DNA from: Maribacter aquimaris
GTDB lineage: Bacteria; Bacteroidota; Bacteroidia; Flavobacteriales; Flavobacteriaceae
Direction of reading: 5' to 3'
DNA length: 64,000 nt
Assembly: GCF_014596745.1 (NCBI RefSeq)
Contig: NZ_JABTCF010000006.1
Coordinates: forward strand, 62,001 to 126,000
This document shows positions 26,809 to 34,246 of this stretch, in pieces. A model generated the notes under the pieces. It saw only the letters and a program-made list of their open reading frames with translations. It searched no databases and was not told where the DNA came from. Numbering within the stretch: position 1 is the first letter of the stretch; every line of letters starts with the position of its first letter. The translations under genes were made by a program, and so were the position numbers.

Positions 26809-27105
26809 TTAGACGTATTCGTTTAGAATACCGATTAGGGTATTGGCATCCTGTTCGCCACTTTGGCGCCAGACCATTTCCCCTTTTTTATAAATCATCA
26901 AGGTAGGCAACCCCTTTACACGAAGTGCCTGGGAAAGTTCCTTGTTTTTATCCACATCGATTTTTATGACCTTCCCCTTATCACCAAGGGCGGCCGCCAC
27001 ATCCCTAAGTACGGGATGCATTGCGGTTGATTGTTCGTTCCACTCAGCATAGAAATCCAACAATACTGGTACATGTAAATCTATCAGTTCACCAAACTTA
27101 GACAT
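26809..27105 (-). CDS. Thioredoxin-fold protein lacking the CxxC active site
   Basis: The 98-residue protein aligns along its whole length with thioredoxin: VPVLLDFYAEW, IDVDKNKELSQALRVKGLPTLMIYKKGE with the conserved cis-Pro, and a final helix. Where the active site WCGPC should be, it reads WNEQST (residues 22-27), and there is no cysteine anywhere. It therefore cannot do dithiol-disulfide chemistry and is more likely a binding or scaffolding protein. It has no signal peptide, so it is cytosolic. It has a separate -7 box and is downstream of, but not clearly cotranscribed with, the metallophosphoesterase gene. Confidence 0.92.
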   Translation of the reverse strand: MSKFGELIDLHVPVLLDFYAEWNEQSTAMHPVLRDVAAALGDKGKVIKIDVDKNKELSQALRVKGLPTLMIYKKGEMVWRQSGEQDANTLIGILNEYV

Positions 27106-27128
27106 ATAGAGTTGTTTCGGTTACAAAT

Positions 27129-27136
27129 CAAATGTA
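27129..27136 (-). promoter_or_regulatory. -7 box upstream of the thioredoxin-fold gene
   Basis: On the minus strand TACATTTG, an exact TAnnTTTG, 23 bp before the ATG. No clear -33 element. Confidence 0.5.
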
Positions 27137-27197
27137 AGAAAAAATGTTAAAAAACCAGTTTTTGCCGCTATTTTGTGCTCCTAGTTGGCCGTTAAAA

Positions 27198-28427
27198 TCA
27201 TGTTAACGCCTTTTTTCTTAAGGTAATCACCGTAATTTCAGGCCAAATTCCAACCCTGCCTGGATAACCCAAATACCCAAATCCGCGATTGACATTGATA
27301 TACTGCCCCATTTCCTTATAGATGCCCGCCCAATACTTATAACGCCATTTAATAGGGCTCCATTTGACCCAACCCGGTATTTCAATCCCAAACTGCATAC
27401 CATGGGTATGACCACTCAAAGTAAGATGGTAATGATAGTCATCATCAATAACGACATCTTCCCAATGCGACGGGTCATGGCTCATTAAAATCTTAAAGTC
27501 ATCTTTTGAAATGGTTTCAGTAGCTTTTGAAAGATCACCGGCTTTTTTAAATCCGCCCCTACCCCAATTCTCAACACCTACCAAAGCAATCTTATCGTCT
27601 CCTTTCTTCAAATACCGGCTTTCATTCAACAAAAGATCAAAACCGATTTCGCGCTGTATAACTTTAAGGTCCTCGAGATTCTTACTTTTCAATTCCGGGG
27701 TGTCCCAATCTACATAATCGCCGTAATCATGGTTCCCCAAAATAGAGAACTTACCTTCCTTTGCCTCCAATCGCGCAAAGGTCTCTTTCCAAGGAATCAT
27801 CTCCTCGGCCATATTATTCACCAAATCACCTGTAAACAAAATAACATCACTTTTTTGTTTATTAATAAGGTCTATGGCATATTCTATTTTTTTTCGATTG
27901 TCAAAACTACCACTATGTATATCGGAAATCTGTGTAATCTGATAGCCATCGAAAGCATCGGGAAGATCGTCAAATTCCAATTGGTATTTCAACACTTGAA
28001 AATTATACTTGCCCCGATACATACCGTAAAGCAATGCCCCAAATGGCAAGGCGGCTATTCCCATGGCAATCATACTCAAAAACCTTCTGCGTTCCGGAAA
28101 AGTAAATTCCTTATTGCCCCCAAAAAACTTATTGTAGGTGCCACTCAAAAAACGAAAGAGGTCTTCCGAAAAAAGAAATATCACCGTAATGACATTAAAT
28201 GTAAGGATGGTCAACAAAAACCCAAAGGCATAACTCTTGGGCCGGCTCAAAACCCTTCCCGCATCATCACCCCAAGCAAATTGATAGATGAAATTCAACA
28301 ATACGACCAAAGAAATACCAATATAGGTAAAATAGACCCATGGGTATCTAGTAACCGCCCTAAGAGCCTGTAAGGCATAGAAACCAAGTGCAGTATAGAG
28401 GGCTACAAAAATTATCCAACGTAACAT
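27198..28427 (-). CDS. Membrane-anchored calcineurin-like metallophosphoesterase
   Basis: The 409-residue protein has four hydrophobic segments in the first 150 residues, then a phosphoesterase domain with the canonical metal-binding motifs: QISDIHSGSF (DxH), FTGDLVNN (GDxxx), LGNHDYGDY (GNHD), MSHDPSHW and LSGHTHGMQFG (GHTH). It resembles YkuE/YaeI-type enzymes, some of which act on lipid-linked phosphates such as UDP-2,3-diacylglucosamine or on other phosphodiesters. The substrate here is not determinable. Its -7 box lies 15 bp before the ATG. Confidence 0.9.
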   Translation of the reverse strand: MLRWIIFVALYTALGFYALQALRAVTRYPWVYFTYIGISLVVLLNFIYQFAWGDDAGRVLSRPKSYAFGFLLTILTFNVITVIFLFSEDLFRFLSGTYNKFFGGNKEFTFPERRRFLSMIAMGIAALPFGALLYGMYRGKYNFQVLKYQLEFDDLPDAFDGYQITQISDIHSGSFDNRKKIEYAIDLINKQKSDVILFTGDLVNNMAEEMIPWKETFARLEAKEGKFSILGNHDYGDYVDWDTPELKSKNLEDLKVIQREIGFDLLLNESRYLKKGDDKIALVGVENWGRGGFKKAGDLSKATETISKDDFKILMSHDPSHWEDVVIDDDYHYHLTLSGHTHGMQFGIEIPGWVKWSPIKWRYKYWAGIYKEMGQYINVNRGFGYLGYPGRVGIWPEITVITLRKKALT

Positions 28428-28441
28428 AATCCTATTTTTAG

Positions 28442-28449
28442 CAAAGTTA
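28442..28449 (-). promoter_or_regulatory. -7 box of the metallophosphoesterase gene
   Basis: On the minus strand TAACTTTG matches TAnnTTTG. The implied leader is about 9 nt. No clear -33. Confidence 0.45.
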
Positions 28450-28484
28450 TTTCATCTAAGGATGCCATGAACACCATTTACGGT

Positions 28485-29207
28485 TTATTTAACTTCTTTC
28501 AATACGTTCCGAATCGCTTCCACATTGGAAACAAAGACACCTTGATCCTGTAAAAAAGAGGCTGAATTCATAGAAACCTTCGGATCAACCTTCAATCGAG
28601 GCACAAAGGATGTTCCTGATAAATGAACCACCTTAAATCCACTATCCTTGAATTTATGAACATTACCCGCATTTACCCCTCCGCCCGGCATTACCACACA
28701 TGAGGTAGCTATATCATTTAGGCGGGACAATAACGCTATCCCTTCCAAGGCGGACTTTTCCTGACCGGAAGACAGAATGTAATCGATACCCAAACCTTCC
28801 AATTGTTTCATGGTCTGTAATGGATCCAAGACCCAATCAAAGGCACGATGAAAGGTGAATTTCAAACCTTTCGACAATTCGACCAATTCTTTGGTACGCT
28901 CCACATTCAACCTAAAATCGGTATGTAAAACCCCCGATACGATTCCGTCGAAACCCATTTCAACACAAAGGGCTATATCTTGCTTCATACTATTGAACTC
29001 ACCATCGGTATAACTGAAGTCACCACTACGAGGGCGAATAAGCACATGCACGGGAATACCGATATTTTCCTTAACGCTTTTCAACAATCCAAAGGAAGGT
29101 GTGATTCCACCAACCGCCAACTCGGAACACAACTCGATCCTATCCGCTCCTGCTTTTTCAGCATTCATCGCAGATTCCAACGAATTGGCACAAACTTCTA
29201 CTAACAT
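28485..29207 (-). CDS. cutC: CutC family protein
   Basis: A cytosolic TIM-barrel protein originally linked to copper tolerance; its biochemical function is not settled. The 240-residue sequence carries the hallmark N-terminus EVCANSLESAMNAEKAGADRIELCSELAVGGITPS, followed by HVLIRPRSGDF, FHRAFDW and the VMPGGGVNAGN loop. It is divergent from the glycosylasparaginase gene with a 41-bp gap, so the two promoters must overlap. Confidence 0.95.
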   Translation of the reverse strand: MLVEVCANSLESAMNAEKAGADRIELCSELAVGGITPSFGLLKSVKENIGIPVHVLIRPRSGDFSYTDGEFNSMKQDIALCVEMGFDGIVSGVLHTDFRLNVERTKELVELSKGLKFTFHRAFDWVLDPLQTMKQLEGLGIDYILSSGQEKSALEGIALLSRLNDIATSCVVMPGGGVNAGNVHKFKDSGFKVVHLSGTSFVPRLKVDPKVSMNSASFLQDQGVFVSNVEAIRNVLKEVK

Positions 29208-29248
29208 ATTCTTATATTTAACTCCCTAAAATTAAGTAACACATATAG

Positions 29249-30244
29249 ATGAAACGAAGAAAGTTCCTGAAAAATTCAAGTACGATTACCGCCGGATTGG
29301 TTTCCGCCCCGCTATTGGCTTCATGCCAAGACATCAAAAAGATTGAAACTAAGACAAATGACATCCCTACCGAAATAAAACCTATAGCTATTTGCACATG
29401 GAATTTTGAAAACGCCACAGCAAAAGCATGGGAGGTATTGAAGGTCGGAGGAAGCGCCTTGGATGCCGTTGAGCAGGGAGTCATGATTGAGGAAGCTGAT
29501 GAAAATAACCAAACCGTAGGTATTGGGGGACGGCCTGACCGTAACGGAAATGTGACCTTGGATTCCTGTATCATGGACAAGGATGGAAACTGCGGCGCAG
29601 TATTGTGCATGCAGAATATCGCACACCCGGTTTCCGTCGCCAGAAAGGTCATGGAAGACACACCCCATGTAATGTTGGCTGGCAAAGGAGCTGAACAATT
29701 CGCTTATGAAAAGGGTTTTGAAAAAGTAAACCTACTTACCGAAAAATCAAAACAGGAATGGTTGGAGTGGAAAAAGACATCGCAATACAAGCCCATCATC
29801 AACATTGAAAACCACGATACCATCGGTATGTTGGCCATTGACAGGAACGGCGACATCTCAGGAGCCTGTACCACAAGTGGCATGGCTTACAAATACGCTG
29901 GCCGTGTTGGGGATTCGCCCATAATCGGGGCAGGACTCTTTGTCGACAATGAGGTCGGTGGCGCCACTGCGACCGGTGTTGGCGAGGAGGTCGTACGCAC
30001 CGTGGGAAGCTTTTTGATCGTAGAATTGATGCGTCAAGGAAAATCGCCCCAGGAAGCTTGTGAGGAAGGCGTAAAACGGATCATTGCCAAAAACAAGGAC
30101 AATACCGATTTTCAAATTGGCTTTATTGCCATCAACAAAAAGGGGGAAACCGGTAGTTTCTGTATACAACCTGGGTTTACCTATCGGCAATATTCGGAAG
30201 CCGGACATATCAACCATCCTTCCGATTCATTCATTAAATCTTAA
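29249..30244 (+). CDS. Glycosylasparaginase / isoaspartyl peptidase (Ntn hydrolase), Tat lipoprotein
   Basis: This enzyme hydrolyses the GlcNAc-Asn bond or related beta-aspartyl amides. It is an N-terminal nucleophile hydrolase, made as a precursor that self-cleaves before a Thr. The cleavage motif HDTIGM is near residue 190, followed by TTSGMAYKYAGRVGDSPIIGAGLFVD, closely like the enzyme of Elizabethkingia meningoseptica. The N-terminus MKRRKFLKNSS followed by a hydrophobic stretch and LLASC combines a Tat motif with a lipobox, so it should be folded before export and lipid-anchored. Length 331 aa is normal. It points to scavenging of N-glycans or beta-aspartyl peptides outside the cytoplasm. 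Confidence 0.93.
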   Translation: MKRRKFLKNSSTITAGLVSAPLLASCQDIKKIETKTNDIPTEIKPIAICTWNFENATAKAWEVLKVGGSALDAVEQGVMIEEADENNQTVGIGGRPDRNGNVTLDSCIMDKDGNCGAVLCMQNIAHPVSVARKVMEDTPHVMLAGKGAEQFAYEKGFEKVNLLTEKSKQEWLEWKKTSQYKPIINIENHDTIGMLAIDRNGDISGACTTSGMAYKYAGRVGDSPIIGAGLFVDNEVGGATATGVGEEVVRTVGSFLIVELMRQGKSPQEACEEGVKRIIAKNKDNTDFQIGFIAINKKGETGSFCIQPGFTYRQYSEAGHINHPSDSFIKS

Positions 30245-30305
30245 AAAATAAATAGGTACGAAAAGAAACTTCGTATTTTTAACTTCGCACAACTAATTAT
30301 CTAAA

Positions 30306-33140
30306 ATGGCCGAACAAAAACGACTTTTTTTATTGGATGCCTTCGCTTTGATATTTCGCGGGTACTATGCACTTATAAAAAACCCAAGAATAAATTCCAA
30401 AGGCATGGACACTTCTGCCATTATGGGGTTCACGAATTCCCTTTTTGATGTCATCAGACGTGAAAAACCGGACCATTTGGCCGTTTGTTTTGACAAAGGA
30501 GGCAGTGCCGAACGCACCGAAATGTTCCCTGAGTACAAAGCAAACCGTTTGGAAACCCCCGATGCCATAAAAATCGCAGTCCCATACATCCAAGAAATCT
30601 TGAAGGCCATGCACATTCCCGTAGTGGTCCAAGAGGGCTGGGAAGCCGATGATATTATCGGCACATTGGCCAAACAGGCCGAAAAAGAGGAATACAAGGT
30701 TTTTATGGTTACCCCGGATAAGGATTTTGGCCAATTGGTTTCAGAGAATATTTTTATGTACCGCCCAGCACGTATGGGTAACGGCATCGAGATTTGGGGC
30801 ATCCCCGAAATACAGAAACGTTTTGGGGTTGAACGCCCCGAACAAGTGATCGATTATCTGGGTATGATGGGTGATGCCAGTGATAACATCCCAGGCCTTC
30901 CTGGCGTTGGGGACAAGACTGCCAAAAAATTCATCAATGAATTTGGTTCTTTGGAAGGACTTCTTGCCAATACCGACAAGCTCAAAGGCAAAATGAAAGA
31001 GAAGGTCGAGGAAAATGGTGAACTCGGCATACTTTCAAAAAAACTGGCCACGATTTGCACTACTGTCGATGTGCAATTCGATGCCAAGGATTATGAAATG
31101 TCCGAACCGGACAATGAAAAGGTTCAAAAAATATTTGACGAGCTCGAATTTAGGCGGCTCAAAGATCAATTCGCAAAAATATTCGCTCCCGACGCTCCCC
31201 AAGCAAACGAAACCAAAACTGGTTCATCTTCCCCAAAAAAAGCAGCATCCGAAGCCGGTATCGGACAGTTTTCCCTATTTGGAAACGACGGCAATGCCCC
31301 TGCGACCACCTCGGAAACCTCAGGCAGAAAAACAATTAAGGATGTTTCGCATGTCTACCAGAGTGTCACAAGTCCTATGGCCATGAAACTCTTTATGCAG
31401 AACCTGATGAAACAACCATCGGTGTGCTTTGATACGGAAACCACAGGATTGAACCCGTTAACAGCCGAATTGGTAGGGATCGCATTTTCTTGGGAAGCAG
31501 GAAAAGGATTTTATATTCCTTTCCCGGACAGCAGGGATGAGGCCCAAGAACAAATTGAGCAATTAAGACCTTTTTTCGAGGCGGAAGACATTGAGAAAAT
31601 CGGACAAAACCTGAAGTACGACATCAAGGTATTGCACAAATACAATATTCAGGTCAAAGGCAAATGTTTTGACACGATGTTGGCCCACTACCTAATCAAT
31701 CCCGATATGCGCCACAATATGGACATACTCTCGGAAACCTATTTGAATTACACCCCGGTTTCGATAACCGAGCTCATTGGCAAAAAAGGCAAAAACCAAT
31801 TAAGCATGCGTGATGTGCCTTTGGAAAAACAAACCGAATATGCCGTTGAGGATGCCGACATCACCTTTCAACTTGCACAACATTTTAGGCCCGAGTTGGC
31901 CGATGCCAAGACCGAAGAGCTATTCAATACTATTGAAATACCGCTTTTGCACGTTCTGGCGGACATGGAACTGGAAGGTATCACCCTGGATAAGGAATTC
32001 TTACACTCCCTTTCCGAGGATCTCGACAACGATATCCTGAATCTTCAAGAAAAAATATACAAGGAGGCCGATCAGGAATTCAACATCGCATCACCCAAAC
32101 AATTGGGCGAAATACTCTTTGATAAATTGAAGTTGGTCGACAAGCCCAAAAAAACCAAAACCGGACAATATTCCACCGCTGAGGATGTACTTTCGTACTT
32201 GGCCAAGGACCATGGGATTGTTCAAAATGTATTGGATTATCGCGGACTCTCAAAATTAAAGAGCACTTATATCGATGCCTTGCCAGAGCAGATTGAACCT
32301 TCAACCGGGAGGGTACACACCGATTACATGCAAACCGTAGCGGCCACGGGACGTTTGAGCAGCAACAACCCGAACCTACAGAACATCCCCATACGAACGG
32401 AACGTGGGCGTCAAGTACGCAAAGCCTTTGTTCCAAGGGATGAAAATTACATCCTGTTGGCAGCGGATTATTCCCAGATCGAATTGCGGATTATTGCCGC
32501 CTTAAGCAACGAGACAACCATGATTGAGGCTTTTAAGAACGGTGAGGACATTCACGCCTCCACGGCTTCCAAAGTCTTCAATGTTCCGTTGGCCGAAGTA
32601 ACCCGAGAACAACGTAGCAATGCCAAAACCGTGAATTTCGGGATCATCTATGGAGTATCGGCATTTGGACTAAGCAACCAAACCGATCTTTCCCGTTCTG
32701 AAGCCAAGGAATTGATAGAAACCTATTACAAAACCTATCCCAAATTACGGAGCTTTATAAGTGAACAGATCGATTTTGCCCGCGATAATGGTTACGTACA
32801 GACCGTTTTGGGCAGACGCAGGTATTTAAAGGACATCAATGGCAGTAATGCCATTGTCCGAGGAGCCGCAGAACGGAATGCCGTAAACGCCCCGATTCAA
32901 GGGAGTGCCGCGGATATCATTAAAATCGCGATGATCAACATCCACAGAAAACTTGAAGAAGGCAATTACAAATCCAAAATGCTTTTACAGGTACATGATG
33001 AATTGGTTTTTGATGTATACAAACCCGAATTGGAAGCGTTACAGACCATGATCAAATCGGAAATGGAAAATGCCTATAAACTTGCTGTTCCCTTGGATGT
33101 TGACTTGGGCATTGGGCAAAATTGGCTCGAGGCGCATTGA
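30306..33140 (+). CDS. polA: DNA polymerase I
   Basis: The repair and Okazaki-fragment polymerase, 944 aa, with all three domains. The 5'-3' flap nuclease (1-300) starts LFLLDAFALIFRGYYA and includes GWEADDIIGTLA and GVGDKTAKKF. The 3'-5' exonuclease has intact carboxylates (FDTETTGLNP near 375, and DADITFQLA), so proofreading is likely retained. The polymerase domain has motif A (AADYSQIELRI near 719), motif B (RSNAKTVNFGIIYG) and motif C (VHDELVFDV near 896). An approximately 40-residue Ser/Ala-rich linker (about 300-340) separates nuclease and exonuclease. It appears monocistronic; a weak TAACTTCG box precedes it. Confidence 0.98.
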   Translation: MAEQKRLFLLDAFALIFRGYYALIKNPRINSKGMDTSAIMGFTNSLFDVIRREKPDHLAVCFDKGGSAERTEMFPEYKANRLETPDAIKIAVPYIQEILKAMHIPVVVQEGWEADDIIGTLAKQAEKEEYKVFMVTPDKDFGQLVSENIFMYRPARMGNGIEIWGIPEIQKRFGVERPEQVIDYLGMMGDASDNIPGLPGVGDKTAKKFINEFGSLEGLLANTDKLKGKMKEKVEENGELGILSKKLATICTTVDVQFDAKDYEMSEPDNEKVQKIFDELEFRRLKDQFAKIFAPDAPQANETKTGSSSPKKAASEAGIGQFSLFGNDGNAPATTSETSGRKTIKDVSHVYQSVTSPMAMKLFMQNLMKQPSVCFDTETTGLNPLTAELVGIAFSWEAGKGFYIPFPDSRDEAQEQIEQLRPFFEAEDIEKIGQNLKYDIKVLHKYNIQVKGKCFDTMLAHYLINPDMRHNMDILSETYLNYTPVSITELIGKKGKNQLSMRDVPLEKQTEYAVEDADITFQLAQHFRPELADAKTEELFNTIEIPLLHVLADMELEGITLDKEFLHSLSEDLDNDILNLQEKIYKEADQEFNIASPKQLGEILFDKLKLVDKPKKTKTGQYSTAEDVLSYLAKDHGIVQNVLDYRGLSKLKSTYIDALPEQIEPSTGRVHTDYMQTVAATGRLSSNNPNLQNIPIRTERGRQVRKAFVPRDENYILLAADYSQIELRIIAALSNETTMIEAFKNGEDIHASTASKVFNVPLAEVTREQRSNAKTVNFGIIYGVSAFGLSNQTDLSRSEAKELIETYYKTYPKLRSFISEQIDFARDNGYVQTVLGRRRYLKDINGSNAIVRGAAERNAVNAPIQGSAADIIKIAMINIHRKLEEGNYKSKMLLQVHDELVFDVYKPELEALQTMIKSEMENAYKLAVPLDVDLGIGQNWLEAH

Positions 33141-33271
33141 TGAACCCAATGAAAGAAAACACCCCAAAATCCAACGCTTTCATTTTTAACCTTTTATTAG
33201 CAGAACAATAACACTAAACATTCCATATTCCACGTTATTGACAAAGAGGTAATCCAAAATACCGAAGGAAG

Positions 33272-33619
33272 ATGGGAAGGATGGTATTGATTTGTATGGT
33301 CGTTTTAATGTGCTCCTATGCCGGGCAAGCGCAAGACAACACCCTTTCGGGAAACCAAGCTTCCCAAAACGAAACAGTTCAAAAAATAAAGGTATTTCCC
33401 AACCCGGCAACCAATGTGATCAATATTCTTGGGTTAAAAAACAGCGTTAGGGCCGATATTGTTATTTCTGACATCTACGGAAACACCCTTTTAAAGTATC
33501 AGTGGCAAATAAAGACCAATGCCTTGAACATTCCCGTTGCATCATTAAATGCAGGTATCTATATGGTAACCATTATTTCCCAAGAGCAAAAAGTACAGAC
33601 AAAATTTTATAAGAAATAA
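33272..33619 (+). CDS. Small exported protein consisting almost entirely of a T9SS type A sorting domain
   Basis: The 115-residue protein has a signal peptide (to about residue 21, GQAQ), a linker of only about 20 polar residues (DNTLSGNQASQNETVQ), then a complete Por-type C-terminal sorting domain: KVFPNPATNVINILG, ISDIYGNTLLKYQ, LNIPVASLNAGIYMVTI and a basic C-terminus. Normally this domain ends a large cargo that is cleaved off and attached to the cell surface. Here there is essentially no cargo. The start could also be the ATG at 33281. It follows polA by 131 bp and is convergent with a lipoprotein gene. Confidence 0.88.
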   Translation: MGRMVLICMVVLMCSYAGQAQDNTLSGNQASQNETVQKIKVFPNPATNVINILGLKNSVRADIVISDIYGNTLLKYQWQIKTNALNIPVASLNAGIYMVTIISQEQKVQTKFYKK

Positions 33620-33654
33620 AAAGCCCTGACTGATAATCGGGACTCTTTTTCATC
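33617..33654. terminator. Imperfect terminator hairpin after the T9SS mini-protein
   Basis: AAAAAGCCCTGA and TCGGGACTCTTTTT pair with a small bulge, giving a GC stem flanked by A and T runs between two convergent genes. Confidence 0.55.
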
Positions 33655-33669
33655 TTCAAATATCCTACT

Positions 33670-34170
33670 TTACCTTCTCGCAAAAATCAATTCACCACCT
33701 TCATTGAAATTGGGAATATCAAGATCGGAAGCATCGATAATCATGGTATCCCCATCGATTTCCACATCTACATTGACCGTTTCCCCTTCGCTATCGACGA
33801 TTGTCAACACAGCTCCATCAAACGTATAGGTACTCGTTTCAACATCACTTTCAGTAGGACAGGGAATATCCAATCCGGTCCCGGTTGAATTTACATTGAT
33901 CTCGAGATAGTTCGAAGAATTATGCGCTGTAACAGTCAAATCGCTCTTAAATGTAAAAGCCAGAATGTAACAATCCTTTGCTGTTAAAAAGTCAAGTATA
34001 TCCCTTGCATTTTTTGCATCATCGCTTGCTGTTTCGCTATCTATCATTAATCCCGTGGCATCCCAAGTCCCAACGATCGAAGTGGCATCCAGCACATCAT
34101 CCTCCTTATCCGAAGAACAGGATAAGGCCGTAAACACAAGTAATACAAAGAAAAATTTATAATGTTTCAT
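33670..34170 (-). CDS. Lipocalin-like outer lipoprotein
   Basis: 166 residues with a lipoprotein signal (LLVFTALSC-SSDKEDD). The Ser/Asp residues after the lipid cysteine resemble the export signals described for Bacteroidota surface lipoproteins. The mature part begins IVGTWDATGL and continues as a beta-strand-rich barrel (FTFKSDLTVTAHN, YTFDGAVLTIVDSEG), as in the lipocalin-like families common in this phylum. Two cysteines (CYIL, IPCP) could form a disulfide. No ligand can be inferred. It has its own promoter and lies downstream of the DUF5916 gene on the same strand. Confidence 0.8.
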   Translation of the reverse strand: MKHYKFFFVLLVFTALSCSSDKEDDVLDATSIVGTWDATGLMIDSETASDDAKNARDILDFLTAKDCYILAFTFKSDLTVTAHNSSNYLEINVNSTGTGLDIPCPTESDVETSTYTFDGAVLTIVDSEGETVNVDVEIDGDTMIIDASDLDIPNFNEGGELIFARR

Positions 34171-34207
34171 CTCTTATTTCGAATTGATTTTCAACAAACC
34201 CTAAACG

Positions 34208-34240
34208 CAAAAATAGATGTTCTATTATACTTCTTGCCAA
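34208..34240 (-). promoter_or_regulatory. Promoter of the lipocalin-like lipoprotein gene
   Basis: On the minus strand TTG (34240-34238), 22 bp, TATTTTTG (34215-34208). Predicted start near 34201, about 31 nt before the ATG. Confidence 0.5.
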
Positions 34241-34246
34241 TACACC

